A DNA stretch of 64,000 nucleotides from Pseudomonas sp. CROZ-RG-20F-R04-15. Lineage in GTDB: Bacteria; Pseudomonadota; Gammaproteobacteria; Pseudomonadales; Pseudomonadaceae. Under the pieces are notes generated by a model that saw nothing but the letters and a program-made list of their open reading frames with translations, did no database searches and was not told the origin of the DNA. The stretch lies in NCBI RefSeq assembly GCF_022662375.1, contig NZ_JAKNQL010000014.1, positions 1 to 64,000 on the forward strand. The letters are read 5' to 3'. Positions 57,448 to 64,000 of the stretch are shown here, in pieces. The position numbers and the translations under genes are program-made. Every line of letters begins with the position of its first letter. The first letter of the stretch is position 1.

Positions 57448-60209
57448 CGTCGGGGGACAAGCTCTTCGGGCGCTTGCTCAAACGCACACCGCCCGCCGCC
57501 CACGAGTTGCCCGACCCACTCGGCTCACCCGCAACAGGCTTGCACCTGTACCTGAACGACGACGCTGGCGTGCTGCACATCGCTGGCCCGTTACGTCATC
57601 TGCTGGCGCAGCACAACCCCCACCATCAGCCCTTGCCACTGAGCGCTTATCTGTTGCCCCACAGCACATTGACCATCGAAGGTCGGCCGAGGGAGTGGCA
57701 AGGGCTACTGCTCGATCTCGACTTTTCGGGCTTGGGCGAGCAGCCCTTGCACTTGCGTGGCTGGGTCCAGCCGCAGGGCGAAGGCTGGTTGATGCAGTTG
57801 ATCGACATCGCCGACCTGCTAATCGAACGCCAGCAATCGCGCCACCGTGACGCCTGCCAATTGATGGCCGGGCAGATCAGCGAACAGCTGCGCGCGTGCA
57901 GCCAGCTGCGATTGCCGGTGATCGTCAGCGAACAACTGCAGGTGATTGCCCAGCGCTGGCACATCCCTTGTCTGGCACTGGCCTTGCTCGATGATGAGGC
58001 ACAGGGCTGGCAGATTTATCGCCAGTATCGCGCCCACGATGCGCCAACCTTGTGGCATGACGAGCAACGTCTCGGCACGCCGCTGGACAGCCTCAACGGC
58101 GCCGCGCCACAGCGTGTCGGCGCGCACCATGGTCTCGACGAACACTCACGGGTGCAGGCTCTGTTTGGCAATGCCGAAGGTTTCGCCGTGCCGTATAGCG
58201 ATGAACGCGGCGTGGTGGCCTGGCTGCTCTGCGGCTTTTATCCCGTGGACAGCGCCGCGCCCTACCTGACCGAGCGCGACTGGATAGCGCTGCTCGCCGC
58301 GCTGGCCGGGCCGTTGCTCGGGCGCCTGCGCGAACAGCAACATCACCTGCAACTGGAACGCATCGAAGCGCTGCAAACCCTGCTTGGCACCGGCTGGTGG
58401 GAGATTTTGGCAGGCGACGACAACATTCAACTGGCCCCCGCGCTGGCGGCGGCCCTGAACCTGACCCTGAACCTGAATCCTGGCGGATTACCGCTGGAAG
58501 ACTGGCTGGCACAGATCCATCCCGCCGACCGCGACGAGTTGCGCAGCCGTCTGCAGGCCTTGCAGCAACACGGTGAAGCCCTGACATTATCGGTGCGCCT
58601 GCGCGGTGGTGATAACGAGCAGGCGCCCACGTGGTATCGCGTGCAGGGCCAAGTGATTGGCCACGGCGAGCACCGTCGGCGGGTCGGTTTCATGCTCGAT
58701 ATCAGCGACATCCAGAACCAGCAACAACGCGCCGCTGCGGCGCATGCACGGCTCGACAACCTGATCGCCAGTTCGCCGGCGGTGATTTACGTCCAGCACT
58801 ACCACGAAGGCGCGCTGATTCCGGCGTTCTTCAGTGCCAGTCTGCAACCCTTGCTGGGCTGGAGCCTTGATGATTGTGGCGACGGCGCGTTGATCGAGAT
58901 GATCCACCCTGAAGACCGCGACCTGTATTTCGCCCGCAGCCGCCAATTGCTGCGTGAAGGTTCAGTGCGCACGCGTTATCGACTGCGCGACCGACGCGGC
59001 GAATATCACTGGCTGCTTGATGAAGCCAAACTGCTGCGCAATGACCTCGGCCTGCCGGTGGAGGCGGTCGGGTTGTGGCTGGACGTCACCGAAGCGACCT
59101 TGGCGGCCGAACAGGTGAAAAAGAGTGAAGAACGCTACCGGATTCTGGTGGAGGATTCGCCGGCGATGATCTGTCGCTACCGCCCGGACCTGACGCTGAC
59201 TTTCGGCAACCGGCCGTTGGCGACCTATCTGGAATGCACGCCGGAAGAGTTGCCGGGGGTCGATCTGGGCAGTTGGATGTCCGACGAACAACGTGCCGCC
59301 TTCGTCCAGCGCCTCGCTTCGCTGACCGCAGAGCAACCGGTGAGCACCGCCGAAATCAGCCTGCAACTGCCCGGCCGCGAGCACGCCTGGTGGGTGTGGT
59401 CCGATCGCGGCGTGTTCGATGAGCAGGGCCAATTGATCGAAGTGCAAGCGGTGGGCCGCGACAACACCGAGGTGCGCCGCTCGCAGCAACAGCTCACGCA
59501 AAGCGCGAAAATGGCCACCCTCGGTGAAATGGCCACCGGCCTGGCCCACGAAATCAATCAACCACTGAACGTGATGCGCATGGCCATCGTCAATGTGCTC
59601 AAGCGCCTGAGCAACGGCGATGTACAGATCGATTACCTGACCGACAAGCTCAATCGCATCGACGCGCAGGTGCAGCGCGCCGCGAAAGTGGTTGATCACA
59701 TGCGCGTGTTTGGCCGGCGTTCGGAGATCGAGCAGCAACTGTTCAATCCGGCCTCGGCCATTGAGGGCACTCTGTCGCTGCTGGCCGAGGGCATGCGTGG
59801 CAAAGGCGTGGATTTGCGCATCAGCGAGACCGGGTTCGAGGTTCAGGTGCGCGGCTATGTCGATCAGCTTGAACAAGTGCTGATCAACCTGATGGTCAAC
59901 GCGCGCGACGCCTTGTTGAGCAAGCGCGAGAAGGATTCATCCTTCAAACCGTGGATCTCGATTTATGCCGAGCGCGATGAACAGAGCGTGCGGCTATGGG
60001 TCGAGGACAACGGCGGCGGTATCGATCCGCGTCTGCTGGAGCGGATCTTCGAGCCGTTCTTCACCACCAAACCGATCGGCGTCGGCACCGGGCTGGGGTT
60101 GTCGGTGAGCTACGGCATCATCGACAACATGGGCGGCCAGTTGAGCGTGCGCAATTCGGCGGAGGGCGCGCGGTTCTGCATCGAGTTGCCGGTTGCCGTG
60201 GCCGCCTAG
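57444..60209 (+). CDS. pprA: PprA-like hybrid PAS/GAF sensor histidine kinase
   Basis: A 921-residue sensor kinase with no clear membrane segment. A GAF-like region (about 140-290) is followed by PAS domains (about 310-420, 430-550 and 555-680). The H box is GEMATGLAHEINQPLNVMRM; the ATPase has NLMVNARDAL, VEDNGGGIDPRLL and GTGLGLSVSYG. It should phosphorylate PprB. The start is TTG 57444, overlapping the tadE-like TGA (TTGA). Its stop overlaps the convergent tadG stop by four bases. Confidence 0.83.
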   Translation: MTSGDKLFGRLLKRTPPAAHELPDPLGSPATGLHLYLNDDAGVLHIAGPLRHLLAQHNPHHQPLPLSAYLLPHSTLTIEGRPREWQGLLLDLDFSGLGEQPLHLRGWVQPQGEGWLMQLIDIADLLIERQQSRHRDACQLMAGQISEQLRACSQLRLPVIVSEQLQVIAQRWHIPCLALALLDDEAQGWQIYRQYRAHDAPTLWHDEQRLGTPLDSLNGAAPQRVGAHHGLDEHSRVQALFGNAEGFAVPYSDERGVVAWLLCGFYPVDSAAPYLTERDWIALLAALAGPLLGRLREQQHHLQLERIEALQTLLGTGWWEILAGDDNIQLAPALAAALNLTLNLNPGGLPLEDWLAQIHPADRDELRSRLQALQQHGEALTLSVRLRGGDNEQAPTWYRVQGQVIGHGEHRRRVGFMLDISDIQNQQQRAAAAHARLDNLIASSPAVIYVQHYHEGALIPAFFSASLQPLLGWSLDDCGDGALIEMIHPEDRDLYFARSRQLLREGSVRTRYRLRDRRGEYHWLLDEAKLLRNDLGLPVEAVGLWLDVTEATLAAEQVKKSEERYRILVEDSPAMICRYRPDLTLTFGNRPLATYLECTPEELPGVDLGSWMSDEQRAAFVQRLASLTAEQPVSTAEISLQLPGREHAWWVWSDRGVFDEQGQLIEVQAVGRDNTEVRRSQQQLTQSAKMATLGEMATGLAHEINQPLNVMRMAIVNVLKRLSNGDVQIDYLTDKLNRIDAQVQRAAKVVDHMRVFGRRSEIEQQLFNPASAIEGTLSLLAEGMRGKGVDLRISETGFEVQVRGYVDQLEQVLINLMVNARDALLSKREKDSSFKPWISIYAERDEQSVRLWVEDNGGGIDPRLLERIFEPFFTTKPIGVGTGLGLSVSYGIIDNMGGQLSVRNSAEGARFCIELPVAVAA

Positions 60210-62194
60210 ATCACCAGATAGGCCTTGCCGGTCTGGCCGCAGGTCATGTTGGCGCCAACGTCGACGTCCATCAGGTTGATACCCAAACCTTTGAGCAGGT
60301 TGTTCAGCAGCGGGTCGAGCAAGGGGCTGACCAGGCTGGTCACCACCGGTAGCAATTTACTGGTGACATCGCTGATCAACGAAGCAACGCCCGTGACAAT
60401 GGCGCCAAACGGGTTGCCGCTCTGCGGTTGGTAAACAATCAGATTGATCCCCGCCAGCGTGTTGCTGAGGCTGCCGACGATATTATTGGTCGGAGCCGCC
60501 GACTGGATACTCGGTGGCAATTTGAGGTTGGCCGGCGTGGCGAACGGCGTACCGCTGGAAAACAGCAGGTCCTGGGAGCTTTGCGCGACCGACGTGTCGA
60601 GCATGATCGCGATGCCACCAGCGCCATAGGTAATATGAGAGTGCGGATCGCAACTGCCGAGCCCGGCGACCCTGTAGCACGTGGCAATCCCCAAATCGAT
60701 CAGCGCCAGCGGCGCGACCGTCGGCTCGGCAGCGGATGAAAACGCATTGGTGGCGTCGATATTGCCGAGTTTGAGATCGGCAATCGAGGTGACGGTGTGT
60801 GCGGTCAGGCTCTTGGTGCCGGTCGTGTCCGTCGGGCAGCTGTAATCGGTGAGATAACTTTTAGCGCCGCCGGCATCCAGACTGATGTCGATTCTCGGCG
60901 ACGGCAGGAGCAGAGGATCCAACTGCTGGCAGCCGATGCAGATAACCGAACTCAGTACCGCCACCAGATTCAGATGCAGCAGATCATTGACCGTAGAGGT
61001 CAATGTCCCGACCAGCCCGACAACCGCATTGGCCAGCCCGGTCACCCCGGACAGCACCGGCAAGTTCACCGACAACATCGTACGAATCTGCGCGGTTCGG
61101 ACATAAATCCGATCCGGCCCCAACGGATTCGCCTTGGCACGCGCCGGATCGCCAATCGCGGAAAACTGCGGCGGCTCGATCACTTTCACCCGCACCGTGA
61201 CATTCGCCAGCCCGAGCACACTGATCGGCAACGTTGCCGCCACCGCACTCTTGCTGTTGGCCAGTTGCACCACGCCCTGAATCAGCTGCAGCAGTTGCAG
61301 ATTGGCGTCCAGTCCTGCTGCCGTGGTGCCAGTCTGCAATTGCAGGATGTCGCCCAGTTTGACCGGCGCCGCGTTGATTGCCGCGACCTGCAATTGGCCC
61401 AGCGCAGTGATCACCTGCGCAGTCGCCCCATTGAGCTGCACCACCGTCGCCGCCGCCTGAATCAGTTGCGTCACGGTCGCTTGGGTATTGAGCAACTGCG
61501 TGTAGTTGCCCGCCGCGACGTTGAGATTGATCGCCAGTTGATCAAGGTATTTGAGCAGGTTGATGTCCGTGTTCAGCAGGCCATCCCAGCCCAGTGCCGT
61601 GAGATTGACGTTGCCGCCGAGCAGTCCGGAAAACAGCGGATTGAGGATGTTCGACTGCGCCGTATCGATGCTGGCCAGGGTGCTGCGAATATTCAGTTGG
61701 GCCACCGTCGGCTGCGGTTTGGCAGCCACCGCCGAGGCATTGAGCGTGGTGTTGAGACTGACCGGTGTGCCGCTGAACAAGGCCTGCACGCCGCCAGCGA
61801 AACTGGTGGTCACGGTGCGACTGGCGACGACTTTCACCGCTGCCGCTTGCGTGGCATCCACTGCGAACGTGCGCACGCCGGAGGCGGGCGTGACCAAGGT
61901 GCCGCACGTGGTAGCAAGGGTATTGCCAGCATCGACAATGTAGCCATTGCGCACGGCGCTCTGCCCGGCGTAACTGGCAGCGCTCAGGCCCGGCAGGCAA
62001 TTACCGCCACGACTGACGGCTTCGAGGGCGGCGTTGTCCACCACCCGCTGCAACTTGCGCTGTTCCATGTATAAGCGGCCGGTGTCGACCACTAACAGCA
62101 GCATCACCACCGCCAGACTGAGGGTGGCCGCCGCCATCAAGCCGATCGCCCCGCGCTGGCGGGCCGGGCCGTTGAATCGCGAACGAGGCGACAT
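60206..62194 (-). CDS. tadG: TadG-like pilus-associated protein
   Basis: A 662-residue protein. An N-terminal segment (RQRGAIGLMAAATLSLAVVM, then LLLVVDTGRLYMEQRKLQRV) anchors it like other TadG/TadE proteins, and a long periplasmic part follows with two cysteine pairs (ICIGCQQL and ATCYRVAGLGSCDP). ATG 62194 follows AAAGGAG; a start at 62221 would include that site. It is monocistronic and convergent with pprA. TadG-like proteins help pilus assembly or tether it. Confidence 0.87.
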   Translation of the reverse strand: MSPRSRFNGPARQRGAIGLMAAATLSLAVVMLLLVVDTGRLYMEQRKLQRVVDNAALEAVSRGGNCLPGLSAASYAGQSAVRNGYIVDAGNTLATTCGTLVTPASGVRTFAVDATQAAAVKVVASRTVTTSFAGGVQALFSGTPVSLNTTLNASAVAAKPQPTVAQLNIRSTLASIDTAQSNILNPLFSGLLGGNVNLTALGWDGLLNTDINLLKYLDQLAINLNVAAGNYTQLLNTQATVTQLIQAAATVVQLNGATAQVITALGQLQVAAINAAPVKLGDILQLQTGTTAAGLDANLQLLQLIQGVVQLANSKSAVAATLPISVLGLANVTVRVKVIEPPQFSAIGDPARAKANPLGPDRIYVRTAQIRTMLSVNLPVLSGVTGLANAVVGLVGTLTSTVNDLLHLNLVAVLSSVICIGCQQLDPLLLPSPRIDISLDAGGAKSYLTDYSCPTDTTGTKSLTAHTVTSIADLKLGNIDATNAFSSAAEPTVAPLALIDLGIATCYRVAGLGSCDPHSHITYGAGGIAIMLDTSVAQSSQDLLFSSGTPFATPANLKLPPSIQSAAPTNNIVGSLSNTLAGINLIVYQPQSGNPFGAIVTGVASLISDVTSKLLPVVTSLVSPLLDPLLNNLLKGLGINLMDVDVGANMTCGQTGKAYLVI

Positions 62195-62282
62195 GGCGCA
62201 CTCCTTTGCCGCTAGCTCCATTGGTGCAACTGAGTGTAGACGCGCCTAATGGCAACGCGCCATTTCGAACAGACAAACATCC

Positions 62283-62371
62283 CTGTGGGAGCGAGCCTGC
62301 TCGCGAAAGCGTCGTGTCAGATAAATAATAGTTGAATGACACCCTGCTTTCGCGAGCAGGCTCGCTCCCAC
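62283..62371. repeat. REP hairpin pair
   Basis: Inverted REP cores enclose about 40 bp with a partial GTGTCA/TGACAC pairing. It lies between tadG and the DUF4136 genes. Confidence 0.92.
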
Positions 62372-62392
62372 ATTAGAATTTATGGTGGAACA

Positions 62393-62424
62393 AAAAATGG
62401 GAGCTCAACAGCTCCCACTTTTTT
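62393..62424 (-). terminator. Terminator of the DUF4136 lipoprotein gene
   Basis: TGGGAGCT-CAAC-AGCTCCCA (62398-62417) with A6 on the left and T6 on the right works in both directions. It lies just past the minus-strand stop at 62432. Confidence 0.9.
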
Positions 62425-62431
62425 AACGGAT

Positions 62432-62989
62432 TCAACGCGGTGGATAGTTGACCAGAATCCGTCCGACGGTCTCACGAATGGCATTGCTGCGATCCTCGGG
62501 ATTCGGTTTGCTGGCGAGCATCTGCTCATCGCTGCCGCGCCACACCAGTTTGCCGTCCTTGCCGTCGAGCAGGTCGATCTGGATGGTCGCCACCTTGTAG
62601 GTGATATTGCGCGTTTCGTTGTACATCGGCGCCCCCCAATATCCATTCCATGGGCCGCCCCAGCCGCCGCCGTAGTTGGTGGTCACTTGCTGCTGACGAT
62701 CCTCGACGATCAGGTAAGTCTGCACATTCAAATCACCCTTGGCGCCCGCCGCCGCAGGACGCAAACCGCGCTGGTCAAGCTGGTCGGCGACGGCCTGGCG
62801 AATGCGTTGCTCGGTCAGGTCGCTTTTGATTCGTGGATCATCGGGGCGGTATTGCAGGGCGGGTTCTTTCCAGCTCCAGCTGCGATAGGCGGCAAAGTCG
62901 CGGCTGGCATCGAAGTCATGGTTGACCTGGTTGGCGGCGCAGGCGCTGAGCAGCGCGGCCATGGCCAGTAAAGCGAGACGGCGGAACAT
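62432..62989 (-). CDS. DUF4136 lipoprotein 1
   Basis: A 185-residue lipoprotein (lipobox LLSAC, Cys17) of the DUF4136 family, function unknown. Typical sequence: DASRDFAAYRSWSWKEPALQ, RIRQAVADQLDQRGL and KLVWRGSDEQM. A Gly/Trp/Tyr-rich insert (NYGGGWGGPWNGYWG) lies in the middle. CGGAG precedes the ATG. The next upstream gene encodes a paralogue. Confidence 0.88.
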   Translation of the reverse strand: MFRRLALLAMAALLSACAANQVNHDFDASRDFAAYRSWSWKEPALQYRPDDPRIKSDLTEQRIRQAVADQLDQRGLRPAAAGAKGDLNVQTYLIVEDRQQQVTTNYGGGWGGPWNGYWGAPMYNETRNITYKVATIQIDLLDGKDGKLVWRGSDEQMLASKPNPEDRSNAIRETVGRILVNYPPR

Positions 62990-63043
62990 GGTTTTTCTCC
63001 GGTTGAAGACATGAACCTGCTAGAGCTTGTCATTTGCGGAAAG

Positions 63044-63658
63044 CTAACCGGGAGGATACGCCGACATGGCCTTTTCCACAGCTTCGCGGATCGAATCGGT
63101 GCGATCGATTTCGCTGCCCTTGTTCGCGGTTTCGGCACTGGCACTCCAGACCGGCTGACCGCTGCCTGCGTCGAACAGATTGACCTGGACCACCACGACT
63201 TGCTCGGAATAGGTGCGCACGATTGGCACCGTGTTGTACATGCCATAACCGCGACCATAGCGATCATAGCCGCCGTATCCGCCGCCGTAATAACCGTAGT
63301 CATCCTGGACCTGACGCAAACGGGTTTCCAGACGCAGATTGGCGCTGACCAACAAGTCGGCCGGGCGATTGTCGTGCAATGGGCGCAAGCCGCGCTGATC
63401 CAGCGCATTGCTCACCGCTTCGGCCACTTGCGCAGAATCGGCCCAAGCCGTGCCCGGTGGCAGTTGCCCATTGAGCCAGGCCCAACTGCGGTAGCGCCCA
63501 TAATCACGCGGCGGCGCCGGGTATGCGCTACGGTCGAAGGTGGTGGCCGCTTGTGGCGGCGCCGGTGGCAAGGGTCGCGATTGCGCCACGTATGGGTTGC
63601 TGCTCTGGCAAGCAGCCAAGCCCAGACACATCAGCAGTAACCCGGATTGAGCTTTCAT
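63044..63658 (-). CDS. DUF4136 lipoprotein 2
   Basis: A 204-residue paralogue of the neighbour (lipobox LAAC, Cys17). It shares RYRSWAWLNG, SNALDQRGLRP and QPVWSASAE, and has a Gly/Tyr-rich insert (YYGGGYGGYDRYGRGYGMYN). CGGAG precedes the ATG. It is 54 bp upstream of lipoprotein 1 and probably co-transcribed. Confidence 0.88.
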   Translation of the reverse strand: MKAQSGLLLMCLGLAACQSSNPYVAQSRPLPPAPPQAATTFDRSAYPAPPRDYGRYRSWAWLNGQLPPGTAWADSAQVAEAVSNALDQRGLRPLHDNRPADLLVSANLRLETRLRQVQDDYGYYGGGYGGYDRYGRGYGMYNTVPIVRTYSEQVVVVQVNLFDAGSGQPVWSASAETANKGSEIDRTDSIREAVEKAMSAYPPG

Positions 63659-63670
63659 GTCGCGCTCCGA

Positions 63671-64000
63671 TCAGATCGGCCGGCAGATCCAGTGCAAATA
63701 ACGCCCAAGCCCGGCGAAGCTTGGGTGACGACGGTGAGCGAGCTCCATCTCGAGCAAATCGACGAGTTCGGCGCGGGCCTGGAATTCCACTGGCATGTAG
63801 TCATGGAAAACCCGGATCCCACTCTGGCTTTCGACCTGCCACAGGCCGTCGAGTTGCGTTGCCAGCTCCCGTGGGTCGAGCGGCTGCTGCGGAGTCAGGC
63901 TCTGCTTTTCGCCGGCCATGACGTTCTTGCGCATTTTCTTGAAATGGCCTTTGAGCAGGTTGCGATAGATCAGCGCATCACGGTTGTAGAACGCCAGCGA
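63671..64000 (-). CDS. Hypothetical protein, 5' end beyond the window
   Basis: At least 109 residues, open to the window edge. The frame reads SLAFYNRDALIYRNLLKGHF at the edge and continues through DGLWQVESQSGIRVFHDYMP to ICRPI. An ATG at 63934 is internal; the true start lies outside. I do not recognise the family. It ends 12 bp before the second DUF4136 gene, so it may share that operon. Confidence 0.6.
   Translation of the reverse strand, partial: SLAFYNRDALIYRNLLKGHFKKMRKNVMAGEKQSLTPQQPLDPRELATQLDGLWQVESQSGIRVFHDYMPVEFQARAELVDLLEMELAHRRHPSFAGLGRYLHWICRPI

Noticed and set aside
60797..62074. 425-codon plus-strand frame opposite tadG
   Set aside because: Gln/Arg/His-rich shadow; the minus frame has the TadG anchor and a good start site.

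Overview
The window looks like a chromosomal segment of a fluorescens-group Pseudomonas. The evidence is the GC-rich codon use, many copies of the Pseudomonas REP hairpin (core GTGGGAGCGAGC.TGCTCGCGAA), and gene order that I recall from P. aeruginosa for the bau/purine block (PA0129-PA0148 area), the RIO kinase-thiolase-FabG block (PA4780-PA4786 area) and the flp-tad-rcp-pprAB block (PA4293-PA4306 area). The species is inferred, not proven. No tRNA, rRNA, CRISPR array, phage or complete insertion sequence was seen.

Layout. (1) 0.1-4.1 kb: beta-alanine catabolism (bauC/mmsA and bauA on the minus strand, divergent LysR regulator bauR). (2) 4.2-19.1 kb: a purine uptake and deamination region. 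It has an NCS2 urate/xanthine permease, a RutR-like TetR regulator, a YigZ protein, a nucleoside-type BMP ABC transporter (ATPase, two permeases, binding protein), 8-oxoguanine deaminase, a 2-oxoglutarate/Fe(II) oxygenase of unknown substrate and adenine deaminase. It is interrupted by a MerR/short-chain dehydrogenase/membrane-protein group and a ChaA Ca2+/H+ antiporter. (3) 19.2-25.7 kb: transporters and regulators (MFS with ArsR; LysR with a quinol-monooxygenase-like protein and a zinc-type alcohol dehydrogenase; Bcr/CflA exporter). (4) 25.8-30.7 kb: copper resistance (copZ, copA, cueR, two CueR-type promoters) and an MFS exporter. (5) 31-38.4 kb: RIO kinase, a dCache chemoreceptor, and a thiolase/FabG4-type reductase/MaoC hydratase set. 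(6) 38.6-44.6 kb: surface proteins, namely a Gly/Thr-rich collagen-like lipoprotein, a TpsB-type outer-membrane transporter and a classical autotransporter. (7) 45.3-62.2 kb: a complete Flp/Tad pilus locus with two flp pilins, rcpC, rcpA, tadZ, tadA, tadB, tadC, tadD, a DUF3613 protein, the prepilin peptidase fppA, tadE-like and tadG-like minor proteins, a receiver-only regulator and the PprA/PprB-like two-component system. (8) 62.4-64 kb: two DUF4136 lipoproteins and a gene cut by the window edge.

The non-coding DNA is rich. A 363-bp element occurs twice in the same orientation, each time right after the stop codon of a tad-locus response-regulator gene. The two copies differ by paired base changes that keep a hairpin, which suggests a structured RNA. 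Next to the second copy lies a 385-bp tandem duplication and a frameshifted relic of a small Pseudomonas gene. A roughly 100-bp CTCTCCC-type unit occurs singly or as inverted pairs. Three perfect DnaA boxes lie in one 0.6-kb intergenic region. The best candidates for something undescribed are the lipoprotein/TpsB pair (38.7-42.1 kb), which looks like two-partner secretion without a recognisable TPS domain in the cargo, and the covarying 363-bp element around the Tad locus.
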